In this document: in pieces, positions 1-7,179 of the stretch
How positions within the stretch are numbered: position 1 is the first letter of the stretch
Layout of the letters: every line of letters starts with the position of its first letter
Source: Acidobacteriota bacterium
GTDB lineage: Bacteria; Aquificota; Aquificia; Aquificales; Aquificaceae
NCBI GenBank assembly: GCA_003696155.1
Contig: RFFP01000014.1
Location: forward strand, 1 to 64,000
Length of the DNA: 64,000 nucleotides
Direction of reading: 5' to 3'
The notes under the pieces: model-generated
Database searches by the model: none
What the model saw: only the letters and a program-made list of their open reading frames with translations
What the model was told of the DNA's origin: nothing
Made by a program: the position numbers and the translations under genes

Positions 1-456
1 AACCTTAAGATGGGCATGGATATAAGATGGATAAACTGGAAAAATGCCAAGGGTTATAAGCACTTCCAGTGGAAGGACCAGTGGGTATTTGCTGTGGGTG
101 GTGAATACAAGCCTACGGAGAAGTTAGCTTTAAGGGCTGGATACAACTACGGCAAATCTCCTATAAGGGGTGGAGCCAAGAACTTGATGAACGCTAACAG
201 CATACCCAATTTCTCCGCACCCTTCAGTGATTTTGACATAGCCTGGTTTAACCTAATAGGATTTCCAGCAATAACGGAACATCACATAACCTTAGGTCTT
301 GGGTATGAGTTTACCAAGAACTTTGGTATAGACCTTGCTTACAAGCATGCCTTTAATAAGAAGGTGAGGGCAACGGATAATGCAGGTATGGGTTTTCTTG
401 TAGAAGCCCAGAACTCACAGAACGCTATATCTTTAGGTCTGAACTGGAAATTTTAA
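1..456 (+). CDS. Outer membrane FadL/OmpP1-type transport protein, C-terminal part
   Basis: This reading frame enters from the left edge and ends at 456, so only about 151 C-terminal residues are present. The protein alternates short beta-strand segments with polar turns (for example AVGGEYKP, LALRAGYNYG, ITLGLGYEF, FGIDLAYKHAF) and ends in LGLNWKF, an aromatic C-terminal strand of the kind recognised by the BAM machinery. The pattern and the phrase LALRAGYNYGKSPI fit the OMPP1/FadL/TodX family, which takes up long-chain fatty acids or other hydrophobic compounds across the outer membrane. The substrate cannot be read from this piece. A hairpin terminator follows directly. Confidence 0.75.
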   Translation, partial: NLKMGMDIRWINWKNAKGYKHFQWKDQWVFAVGGEYKPTEKLALRAGYNYGKSPIRGGAKNLMNANSIPNFSAPFSDFDIAWFNLIGFPAITEHHITLGLGYEFTKNFGIDLAYKHAFNKKVRATDNAGMGFLVEAQNSQNAISLGLNWKF

Positions 457-464
457 GCTCTCTT

Positions 465-483
465 GGGGGCTTTGCCCCCTTTC
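465..483 (+). terminator. Rho-independent terminator after the FadL-like gene
   Basis: GGGGGC-TTT-GCCCCC forms a perfect six-pair GC stem nine bases after the stop codon and is followed by TTTC. This is a short but convincing intrinsic terminator. Confidence 0.75.
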
Positions 484-523
484 AACTGTGATAAGCCTCA
501 TATGAGCTTCTGAGCTCTTCTGT

Positions 524-529
524 TAGAAT
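524..529 (+). promoter_or_regulatory. Candidate -10 box of the ferredoxin gene
   Basis: TAGAAT lies 26 bases upstream of the ATG, leaving room for a short leader that carries the AAGGAGG site at about 543-549. No clear -35 box is visible. Confidence 0.35.
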
Positions 530-555
530 TCTCTAAAACTTCAAGGAGGTTAAAC

Positions 556-888
556 ATGCAGTTCAGGCACGTCTTTGTGTGTGTGAACCAAAGGCCCCCA
601 GGTCATCCTATGGGCTCATGTGCAGAAAAGGGTGGAAGAGACCTTTACATGATGTTTATGGAAAAGCTTCAGATGGACCCAGAACTCTTTATGAGCACTG
701 CGGTCACACCCACAGGCTGTCTTGGTCCTTGCGGTCTTGGTCCCACGGTGGTAGTTTACCCAGAGGGCGTGTGGTACGGAAACCTTGGAGCTTCTGATGT
801 GGAGGAGATAGTCCAAAGTCATCTGAAAGGTGGTCAGCCTGTGGAGAGGCTTGTGGTCTCAAAGGGCAAGCCACCGGGTATGCTATAA
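556..888 (+). CDS. Thioredoxin-fold [2Fe-2S] ferredoxin
   Basis: This 110-residue protein closely resembles the Aquifex aeolicus [2Fe-2S] ferredoxin Fd4, a dimeric thioredoxin-fold ferredoxin related to the NuoE and clostridial Shethna-type proteins. The four cluster ligands are visible at Cys9, Cys22, Cys55 and Cys59 (VFVCVN, GSCAEKG, TGCLGPC), the same positions as in Fd4. The C-terminal SKGKPPGML also matches. It is cytoplasmic and presumably carries electrons, but its partner is not evident from the neighbourhood. The start has a strong AAGGAGG seven bases upstream. The gene stands alone, convergent with hfq nine bases away. Confidence 0.93.
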   Translation: MQFRHVFVCVNQRPPGHPMGSCAEKGGRDLYMMFMEKLQMDPELFMSTAVTPTGCLGPCGLGPTVVVYPEGVWYGNLGASDVEEIVQSHLKGGQPVERLVVSKGKPPGML

Positions 889-910
889 AAGAAGGGGCTA
901 CGTTGCCCCT
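884..910 (-). terminator. Terminator of the topA-hfq operon
   Basis: On the minus strand AGGGGC-AACGTA-GCCCCT forms a six-pair stem and is followed by TCTTTTAT. The hairpin overlaps the last codons of hfq. On the plus strand the stem lacks a T tract, so it works mainly for hfq. Confidence 0.65.
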
Positions 911-1140
911 GGAACACCCTCCTCTTCAAACTCTATCTCCATCCTTTCTGCGGGTATTATGGTGGTTATTGCATGCTTATAAACCAGCGTCTGCTGGCGT
1001 CCATCCTCCATAAGTATGGTATAGAGGTCAAAGGACCTTATCCTTCCCTGAAGTCTCACACCGTTTATAAGATAGATGGTGACCTTGACCCTCCTCTTTC
1101 TGGCAGTATTTAAGAAGGCCTCCTGCAGTTTGTAGGACAT
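898..1140 (-). CDS. hfq: RNA chaperone Hfq
   Basis: This 80-residue Sm-fold protein is the bacterial RNA chaperone that forms a hexameric ring and pairs small RNAs with mRNAs. The Sm1 region VTIYLINGVRLQGRIRSFD and the Sm2 region with YKHAITTI are clear; bacterial Hfq has KHA or similar at this place. The C-terminal tail is short and acidic (EIEFEEEG), with none of the long disordered extension of the E. coli protein. The start has GGAGG in front of it. It lies one base after the ADP-ribosylglycohydrolase gene, as the last gene of a topA-ADPRH-hfq operon. Confidence 0.95.
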   Translation of the reverse strand: MSYKLQEAFLNTARKRRVKVTIYLINGVRLQGRIRSFDLYTILMEDGRQQTLVYKHAITTIIPAERMEIEFEEEGVPGAT

Positions 1141-1141
1141 C

Positions 1142-2128
1142 TCAGCTCCTCCTTTCCAAAAAGGCTAAGGTTTTATCGTATAGTCTTTCAGTTAAAGTAA
1201 TATAATATCCTGAATTTTCAAGATTTTCAAGGAGTTCTGAGGGAAAGACCCAAGCACCTGCATAGGCACCCACCAAGGAGCCCACAAGGTAGCCTATGGC
1301 ATCCGTATCACCCCCAAAGTCACCACAGGCATTGACCCCCTGCCAGAAGGCTTCTATAGGGTCTTCTACATTGCTTAGGAATATAAACAAAGACAGAGGT
1401 AAGGCTTCAAAGACGTAGGTAGAGTTTCCGAGCTGTTTTATGGCTTCCTCTAAGCTTGAACCTGCTTTAAGAAGCTCTTCAACCCTCCTAAGGTATAGCC
1501 TGTTCTTCTCGTGCTTCATAAGGTTTGCAAGTTGCTCTAAAAGGGCGTATCTATCAACTTCGTGCCTCAAATCAAAGCTGTCAAGAAGGAGGTAAGATAT
1601 GGCAGCGGAGAGCACTGCGCTTGCATCGTATATCTCCTTACTCCTGTGGGTTATAAGACTTACCAACCTGCCAGCCTCGGAGGCCAAGTAGGGATTGTAG
1701 TAGTGGAAAAGACCTGTTATGGCGCATCTTAATATACCCTCCACAGAATAGGAAACTATACCCGCCTCCTCAAGACCCACACCCGCGGAAAGCAGGTCTA
1801 TGGCTGTCAGAAGGGTAGGGTCTGGGTATCTATGAACCTCTTCCTTTTTTGACCAATCGCGGAGCTTTTGAAAAAAATGAAAGGGGTCTATATGACCCTT
1901 TTCTACTATACTTTCCAAGAGCAGAAGGCTTATGGTGGTTTCATCTGTAATTTGGTTGGGCTCAAGCCCTACTGCAGGGCTCATAGGATGAGGTTCAACG
2001 TAGCCCATGACCTCACCACCGTAAAACTCAAGGGCTTGACCCTTTGGCACATCTTCAAGGCACTTACCTATGGCATCTCCGAGGGCACCACCCAGCACAA
2101 CACCTATAAACTTGTCCAAAAGTTCCAT
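1142..2128 (-). CDS. ADP-ribosylglycohydrolase family protein (DraG-like)
   Basis: The family removes ADP-ribose from proteins or small molecules using two magnesium ions. The N-terminal GGALGDAIG (about residues 13-21) and the C-terminal FGGDTDAIGYLVGSLVGAYAG region are the two metal-binding signatures. The central signature, normally TDDT, reads TDET here, so one metal ligand is Glu instead of Asp; activity is likely but not certain. At 328 residues it has normal length. It starts two bases after the topA stop and is followed at once by hfq, so it is cotranscribed with them. No nitrogenase gene is nearby, so a DraG role in nitrogen fixation is not supported by context. Confidence 0.85.
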   Translation of the reverse strand: MELLDKFIGVVLGGALGDAIGKCLEDVPKGQALEFYGGEVMGYVEPHPMSPAVGLEPNQITDETTISLLLLESIVEKGHIDPFHFFQKLRDWSKKEEVHRYPDPTLLTAIDLLSAGVGLEEAGIVSYSVEGILRCAITGLFHYYNPYLASEAGRLVSLITHRSKEIYDASAVLSAAISYLLLDSFDLRHEVDRYALLEQLANLMKHEKNRLYLRRVEELLKAGSSLEEAIKQLGNSTYVFEALPLSLFIFLSNVEDPIEAFWQGVNACGDFGGDTDAIGYLVGSLVGAYAGAWVFPSELLENLENSGYYITLTERLYDKTLAFLERRS

Positions 2129-2130
2129 CT

Positions 2131-3729
2131 TTATAAATTTATTGCATCTTCAAAGCTTTTTCTGACTACCTTCTTCCAGTCTTCTTTACCCTCCTCAACA
2201 AGGTCTAAAAGGGCTTCTAGCCGTGCGGTAAACTCATAGTCCACAACCTTTGAAAAGTGCTCTTTTATGTAGTCAACCACCTGAAAAGCTATCTCAGTAG
2301 GCTTTAAGTATCCCCTTTCCTCTATCACGTACCCCCTATCTTTTAACGTCTTCACTATAGTCGCATAGGTTGAGGGCCTTCCAATTCCTAAATGCTCCAA
2401 CTTTTTTATCAGAGAGCCTTCTGTGTATCTGGGTGGGGGTTGGCTCTGCTTCCTTTCAAGCTCTACCTTTACGGGCTTTAGCACCTCTCCCCTTTGGAGC
2501 TCTGGCAATCTTTTTAGTTCTACCTGCTCTTGGTATATCTTCAGATAGCCATCAAAGAGGAGATCCCCTCCCCTAGCGGTAAGCTCTATACTTTCACAAC
2601 CCTTGCATATAGGGATAATAGCGGCGAGCTTCTGCTCCAACTTGGCTGGGCTTGATAGGCTCGCAAGGGTTCTGAGGAGTATGAGCCTGTATAGTTTAAA
2701 AGCCCAATCTTGCGTAGGAGGGCTATCAATGCCCGTAGGCCTTATGCACTCATGGGCACCCTGGGCTGTGGACTTGGTTTTGAACTTCCTCAAGCTTCCC
2801 ACATACTCCCTTCCGTAGGTCTTGGCTATGTATTCCATAAACTCCCTTGCCCTCTCTTCGTTCATCCTGTAGCTGTCCGTCCTTGGGTAGGTTATATAGC
2901 CCCTCTCGTAAAGGCTCTGGGCAAGGGACTGCACCTTCTCCACACTAAAACCAAGCTTTTGGCTGGCTACAGCCTGAAGGCTTGCGGTTATAAAGGGCTT
3001 GGGTGGCTCCTTTTCTTCCACTATCTTTTTAAACTCTTTCACCTCAAAGAGAGCATCCTTTATCTTCTGGAGGAAGGGCTTTGCGTTCTCAGGTTTTTCA
3101 AAGGCGTAATCCCAAACAGCATAAAACTCCACGCCATCCTTTTCAAAGAGAACCCTGACATAGTAGAGTTCTTTTTTCTTAAAGCTTATTATCTCCCTCT
3201 CCCTCTCCACTATAAGCCTTAAGGCAGGGGACTGAACCCTTCCTATAGAAAGACCAGCTTTTTTAAGCTCTCTCCAAAGGTAAGGAGAAAGCTTATAGCC
3301 TATGAGCCTGTCAAGCACCCTTCGGGCAAACTGGGCATGGACTAAGTTTAAGTTTATACCGCCCGCTCTTTTAATGGACTCTAATATACTCTCTTTAGTA
3401 ATTTCATAAAAGATAGCTCTGTGTATGGGCTTTTTAAGACTCTTTAGTTCTTCGTGGACAAAGTAAGCTATTGCCTCGCCTTCTCTATCAGGGTCTGTGC
3501 CTATGTAAACAGTCTGCGCCCTACTCGCCATCCTTTTTATCCTCTCCATTAGGGGCTTCTTCCCTTTTACCCAAAAGAAGGTTGGCTTTAAGGTCTCCTC
3601 GTCCACACCCAGCGAATCCCTGGGTAGGTCCCTTATGTGCCCCAGCGTGGCCACCACAGACCATCCCTTTCCCAGATACTTGGCTACAGTTTTTGCCTTC
3701 GTGGGACTCTCGAGTATGAAGAGCTTCAT
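2131..3729 (-). CDS. topA: DNA topoisomerase I, short form
   Basis: This is type IA topoisomerase, which relaxes negatively supercoiled DNA by cutting one strand. The Toprim domain begins at once (KLFILESPTKAKTVAKYLG, then GTDPDREGEAIA), and the catalytic tyrosine is Tyr281 in GYITYPRTDS. The core ends at about residue 530 with none of the C-terminal zinc ribbons of the E. coli enzyme, so it is a minimal 532-residue form. The reading frame extends eight codons further upstream, but the ATG at 3729 gives the normal family N terminus and lies seven bases from a TATAAC box. It is first in the topA-ADPRH-hfq operon and divergent from fbp. Confidence 0.95.
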   Translation of the reverse strand: MKLFILESPTKAKTVAKYLGKGWSVVATLGHIRDLPRDSLGVDEETLKPTFFWVKGKKPLMERIKRMASRAQTVYIGTDPDREGEAIAYFVHEELKSLKKPIHRAIFYEITKESILESIKRAGGINLNLVHAQFARRVLDRLIGYKLSPYLWRELKKAGLSIGRVQSPALRLIVEREREIISFKKKELYYVRVLFEKDGVEFYAVWDYAFEKPENAKPFLQKIKDALFEVKEFKKIVEEKEPPKPFITASLQAVASQKLGFSVEKVQSLAQSLYERGYITYPRTDSYRMNEERAREFMEYIAKTYGREYVGSLRKFKTKSTAQGAHECIRPTGIDSPPTQDWAFKLYRLILLRTLASLSSPAKLEQKLAAIIPICKGCESIELTARGGDLLFDGYLKIYQEQVELKRLPELQRGEVLKPVKVELERKQSQPPPRYTEGSLIKKLEHLGIGRPSTYATIVKTLKDRGYVIEERGYLKPTEIAFQVVDYIKEHFSKVVDYEFTARLEALLDLVEEGKEDWKKVVRKSFEDAINL

Positions 3730-3736
3730 AAGAACT

Positions 3737-3742
3737 GTTATA
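3737..3742 (-). promoter_or_regulatory. -10 box of topA, leaderless layout
   Basis: TATAAC on the minus strand ends seven bases before the topA ATG and no Shine-Dalgarno site is present, so transcription should begin at or next to the start codon. It overlaps the opposed -10 box of fbp. Confidence 0.6.
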
Positions 3743-3744
3743 AT
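3739..3744 (+). promoter_or_regulatory. -10 box of fbp
   Basis: A consensus TATAAT lies 27 bases before the fbp ATG and allows a short leader with the GAGGAGGTC ribosome site. It shares four base pairs with the topA -10 box on the other strand. Confidence 0.6.
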
Positions 3745-3771
3745 ATTAATCAAAAGTTGAGGAGGTCAGCC

Positions 3772-4917
3772 ATGAAGCTCACACTAAGCGTGATAAAGGC
3801 GGATATAGGGGGTTATGTGGGACACTCTGCCGCTCATCCTGAGGTGGTTCAGAAGGTAAGGGAGATAGGTTCAGGGGAGGTGGAAAAGGGAAATTTGATA
3901 GACTGCGATGTGCTTGTATGTGGCGATGATATTGCTCTTGTTATGACCCATGAGCATGGCGTTGACAGTGAGCTGGTTCACAGTATAGCCTGGAGAGCTT
4001 TTGAAAATGGGACAGATGTAGCCAAGAAGCTTAAGCTTTACGGTGCTGGGCAGGATCTTCTCTCCGATACCTTTTCCGGAAACGTAAAGGGTATGGGGCC
4101 CGGTGTGGCGGAGATGGAGTTCGAGGAAAGACCTTCTGAACCGGTGATAGTGTTTTTTGCAGACAAGACTGCACCCAGCGCTTGGAGTCTGCCCCTTTAC
4201 GAGATGTTTGCTGACCCTATGGTGTGCGCAGGCCTTGTCATAGACCCGAAGATGCATGACGGTTTTACCTTTGAGGTGCTTGACACCTTCACAGGTAAGG
4301 CTGTAAAGCTATCCACTCCTGCAGAGCTCTATGACCTTCTTGCTCTTATAGGCACGGTGGAACGCTATGCGGTAAAGAGCGTTTGGAGAAACTCCGACGG
4401 TGAGATAGGAGCGGTGGCATCCACACAGAGGCTTTCCCTTATAGCGGGCAAGTACGTGGGTAAGGATGACCCTGTGATGATAGTGAGGGCTCAATCGGGC
4501 TTTCCTGCCATAGGGGAGATACTTGAGCCCTTTGCAAGACCTTGGATAGTAGAGGGTTGGATGAGGGGCTCTCACAACGGACCTCTTATGCCCGTGTCCT
4601 TTAGATATGCGACCCCCTCAAGGTTTGACGGACCTCCGAGGGTCATAGCGGCGGGCTATCAGATAGCCAACGGCAAGCTCATAGGCCCGAGGGACCTCTT
4701 TGACGACCCAGCTTACGACAAAGCAAGGGAGCAAGCGCAGATCATAGCGGACATCCTTAGGCGTCAGGGTATATTTGAACCTCATAGGCTACCCTCTGAA
4801 GAGATGGAGTACACAACCCTGCCCAAGATACTCAAAAAGCTCGAGGATAGGTTTTACGAGCTTGAGGAGGGTAAAAAAGCGCCCACAGGGGAGGAACATC
4901 ACACGGAGACGGACTAA
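3772..4917 (+). CDS. fbp: Fructose-1,6-bisphosphate aldolase/phosphatase
   Basis: This bifunctional enzyme condenses the triose phosphates and then removes a phosphate to give fructose 6-phosphate, which makes gluconeogenesis one-way. It is typical of archaea and deep-branching thermophilic autotrophs. The N terminus KLTLSVIKADIGGYVGHSA is diagnostic; Asp11, His18, Asp52 and Asp53 correspond to magnesium ligands of the Sulfolobus enzyme. The length is 381 residues, as in the family. The start at 3772 follows GAGGAGG; a longer in-frame start at 3637 would run into topA and is rejected. Its stop overlaps the next start (TAATG). It would take up the triose made from pyruvate supplied by the por enzyme. 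Confidence 0.95.
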   Translation: MKLTLSVIKADIGGYVGHSAAHPEVVQKVREIGSGEVEKGNLIDCDVLVCGDDIALVMTHEHGVDSELVHSIAWRAFENGTDVAKKLKLYGAGQDLLSDTFSGNVKGMGPGVAEMEFEERPSEPVIVFFADKTAPSAWSLPLYEMFADPMVCAGLVIDPKMHDGFTFEVLDTFTGKAVKLSTPAELYDLLALIGTVERYAVKSVWRNSDGEIGAVASTQRLSLIAGKYVGKDDPVMIVRAQSGFPAIGEILEPFARPWIVEGWMRGSHNGPLMPVSFRYATPSRFDGPPRVIAAGYQIANGKLIGPRDLFDDPAYDKAREQAQIIADILRRQGIFEPHRLPSEEMEYTTLPKILKKLEDRFYELEEGKKAPTGEEHHTETD

Positions 4918-5372
4918 TGGACAGAATATACAGCATAGAGGAAAGGGTCATACTCATAGTGCGGGAGTTCGTGGAGGACCTTCCCCAAAAGGAACCCTTT
5001 CCTTCCCTCCTTTCAGATTACCGCTTTAGGTTAAAGTCAAAGCTTGTGGAGCTGATAAATCAGTTTGCTACCGATACCCAGGCAAGAAACGTAAGCTTTG
5101 ACAGCGCCCTTGAAGGTGTTTTAAAGAGCCTTGAGGAAAGTATAAACAAGGCAGACCTTGAGGACAGGAAAAGCATAGAAAGGCTTATAAGGACCTTGGA
5201 AGAAACAAACGAGGTACTTAAGGAGTTTCTATACGGAGACCAGATAAGGGATAAGTCAACGCTTTCAAAGGTCTCCGGCAGAATAGGTCAGTGGGTTGAG
5301 AGCTTGAGGATGGAATACAAGAGGCGTTTTGGCAGCATCTTGAGCAAGATAAAGGCTCTCTTTGGTAGATGA
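4917..5372 (+). CDS. Uncharacterised helical protein
   Basis: I do not recognise this 151-residue protein. It is strongly helical and charged, with heptad-like stretches such as LEGVLKSLEESINKA and ERLIRTLEETNEVLKEF (about residues 62-105) that suggest a coiled coil, and a basic C terminus (MEYKRRFGSILSKIKALFGR). There is no signal peptide or membrane segment. Its start overlaps the fbp stop by one base and its end overlaps the next start by four, so it is translationally coupled in the fbp-TSUP-era operon. Confidence 0.65.
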   Translation: MDRIYSIEERVILIVREFVEDLPQKEPFPSLLSDYRFRLKSKLVELINQFATDTQARNVSFDSALEGVLKSLEESINKADLEDRKSIERLIRTLEETNEVLKEFLYGDQIRDKSTLSKVSGRIGQWVESLRMEYKRRFGSILSKIKALFGR

Positions 5373-6100
5373 CCATTTTCCTATCTGTGTTCCTCGCATG
5401 GGTTTTTCAGACGGTCACCGGCTTTGGGGCCGGCATATTTATAGTGGGCTTTCTCTCCCTGCTCTATGACCCTAAGATGGTGGTTGTGTCTTCTGCCCTT
5501 TTTAACCTTTTAGGCACCCTGGGGCTCCTCTTGCAGAACAGGGGGGGAAGGGTAAACCTCTACATGCTCCTGTCCTTGGTGGTTGGTTCTGTGCCCGGCA
5601 TACTTCTTGGTGCCTTCCTTCTTGACAGGTTAGACAGCAGAGAGCTAAGGCTCCTAATTGGTCTCTTTATACTATACTTAGGACTATACGACCTTGCGGT
5701 TCAGAAGGGTCTTATAAAGCTGAGGATGAACAGATATATGGGTGTGCCCATGGGCTTTTTAAGCGGCATCTTTGCTGGACTTGTGGGCATGGGTGGACCA
5801 CCTCCCGTGGTCTTCCTAAACCAGCTTCTTAAAGACTCTCAGTCTATAAGGCTTATGCTCAACCTCTTCTTTACCTCAAACATACTCATAAGGCTCCTCT
5901 TTTATGGGGGTTTTGACATGCTTTACTTGGATGTGGAGTTTATACTACCGGGGCTTCTGGGGGTACTTACGGGTCTAAGTCTTGGCTACGTACTTTCAAA
6001 GCTTATTAAGGAGCACCATTACAAAAGGGGAGTAGCCTACGGAGTCATAACCGTTGGCTTGACCCTGCTTGTCTTTACCGAGTTAAAATATAGACAATGA
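5369..6100 (+). CDS. TSUP family membrane transporter (TauE/SafE type)
   Basis: This 243-residue integral membrane protein has about seven hydrophobic segments. The N-terminal repeat WVFQTVTGFGAGIFIVGFLSL and the second half FAGLVGMGGPPPVVFL are the paired, glycine-rich signatures of the TSUP family, formerly DUF81, whose members export sulfite, sulfonates or other small anions. The substrate cannot be told from sequence. In a sulfur- or hydrogen-oxidising relative a sulfur-compound role would be plausible, but that is inference. It is coupled by ATGA overlaps to the genes on both sides. Confidence 0.85.
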   Translation: MTIFLSVFLAWVFQTVTGFGAGIFIVGFLSLLYDPKMVVVSSALFNLLGTLGLLLQNRGGRVNLYMLLSLVVGSVPGILLGAFLLDRLDSRELRLLIGLFILYLGLYDLAVQKGLIKLRMNRYMGVPMGFLSGIFAGLVGMGGPPPVVFLNQLLKDSQSIRLMLNLFFTSNILIRLLFYGGFDMLYLDVEFILPGLLGVLTGLSLGYVLSKLIKEHHYKRGVAYGVITVGLTLLVFTELKYRQ

Positions 6101-7002
6101 AAAGTGGATACGTCGCCATAGTAGGCAAGCCTAACGTAGGAAAGTCCACCTTGCTAAATCAGATAATTGGAACAAAGGTTTCCATAATATCCCCAAAACC
6201 TGGAACCACAAGGATAAGGGTCCTGGGCGTAAAAAACATTCCAGGAGAGGCTCAGATAGTCTTCCTTGATACACCGGGCATATACAAGCCCAGGGATGCT
6301 TTAGGTGAGGCCATGGTTGAGGCTGCAAGCAGCTCTCTACAAGATGCAGACCTTATACTCTTCATCATAGATGCGGAGGATGGCTGGAGGGAAGATGACA
6401 GCATGGTCTTTGAGAACTACATAAGAACTCATGCGGAGAAGAAACCTGTCTTTTTGGTAATAAACAAGGTAGACAGGGTCGGCGATGTTAAAAACCTTCT
6501 ACCCCTTGTGGAAGAGCTTTACAGAACATATCCCCAGTTTAAGGAGATAATACCCATAAGTGCCCTAAAGGGTTACAACCTTGATGAGCTCTTAAAGACC
6601 ATACTTAAGTACTTGCCCGAAGGAGAGCCCCTTTTCCCAGAGGATATGCTTACAGACCTTCCCTTCAGACTTTTAGCTGCAGAGATAATAAGGGAAAAGG
6701 CGCTTCTAAAGGTGCATCAGGAGATACCCCAGGGTATGGCAGTGGTTGTAAACGAGATATCTGAAGGAAGGCATGATCCAAGAGTATTGGTCATAAAGGC
6801 GGACATAGTTGTAGACAGGGAAAACTACAGACCCATAATAATAGGCAAGGATGGGCAAAGGCTCAAGAGTATAGGTAAGATGGCGAGGGAGGAGCTAGAG
6901 CTTCTAACGGGCAGGAAGGTTTACTTGGAGCTTTGGGTAAGGGTAAAGCCAGACTGGAAGAGAAGGCCCGAGCTAGTCAAGAGTTTCGGATACACCATCT
7001 GA
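6097..7002 (+). CDS. era: GTPase Era
   Basis: Era is a GTPase that binds the 3' end of 16S rRNA and helps mature the small ribosomal subunit. The G motifs are all present: GKPNVGKST (residues 10-18), an FLDTPGIYKP switch II and INKVD for guanine recognition. The KH RNA-binding domain fills the last third, with IIIGKDGQRLKSIG as its GXXG loop region. At 301 residues it is full length. It is the last gene of the fbp operon and its last 30 bases overlap the convergent small gene on the other strand. Confidence 0.96.
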   Translation: MKSGYVAIVGKPNVGKSTLLNQIIGTKVSIISPKPGTTRIRVLGVKNIPGEAQIVFLDTPGIYKPRDALGEAMVEAASSSLQDADLILFIIDAEDGWREDDSMVFENYIRTHAEKKPVFLVINKVDRVGDVKNLLPLVEELYRTYPQFKEIIPISALKGYNLDELLKTILKYLPEGEPLFPEDMLTDLPFRLLAAEIIREKALLKVHQEIPQGMAVVVNEISEGRHDPRVLVIKADIVVDRENYRPIIIGKDGQRLKSIGKMAREELELLTGRKVYLELWVRVKPDWKRRPELVKSFGYTI

Positions 7003-7155
7003 TTCTGAAAGGACTATAAGCACATCCACCCTGCTCACAACCCTTTTGTTCACATCCTCCCTTTTATCCGCCTGAGCTACAACCATACCCTTCCTTAGAA
7101 GCCTGTTGGTGAGCCTTTTTGCCACCTTCCCGTTTTTAACCTCTATAACCTTCAT
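6973..7155 (-). CDS. Small conserved-looking protein of unknown function
   Basis: This 60-residue protein is lysine- and arginine-rich (KVAKRLTNRLLRKGMVVAQ). I do not recognise it. It is called real because a strong ribosome site (AAGGAGGTAAGAAC) stands directly before the ATG, and because the spacing to the upstream gene on the same strand is 24 bases. Its last ten codons are antisense to the end of era. The basic N-terminal half could bind nucleic acid, but nothing proves it. Confidence 0.6.
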   Translation of the reverse strand: MKVIEVKNGKVAKRLTNRLLRKGMVVAQADKREDVNKRVVSRVDVLIVLSESDGVSETLD

Positions 7156-7179
7156 GTTCTTACCTCCTTATAAGAAAGT

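Noticed and set aside
579-797. 72-codon open frame inside the ferredoxin gene
   Set aside because: It is a shadow frame of a well-supported gene and has no ribosome site of its own.
3637-4917. Longer fbp starting at 3637
   Set aside because: It would run through the topA start region and promoter; ATG 3772 has GAGGAGG and gives the family N terminus.
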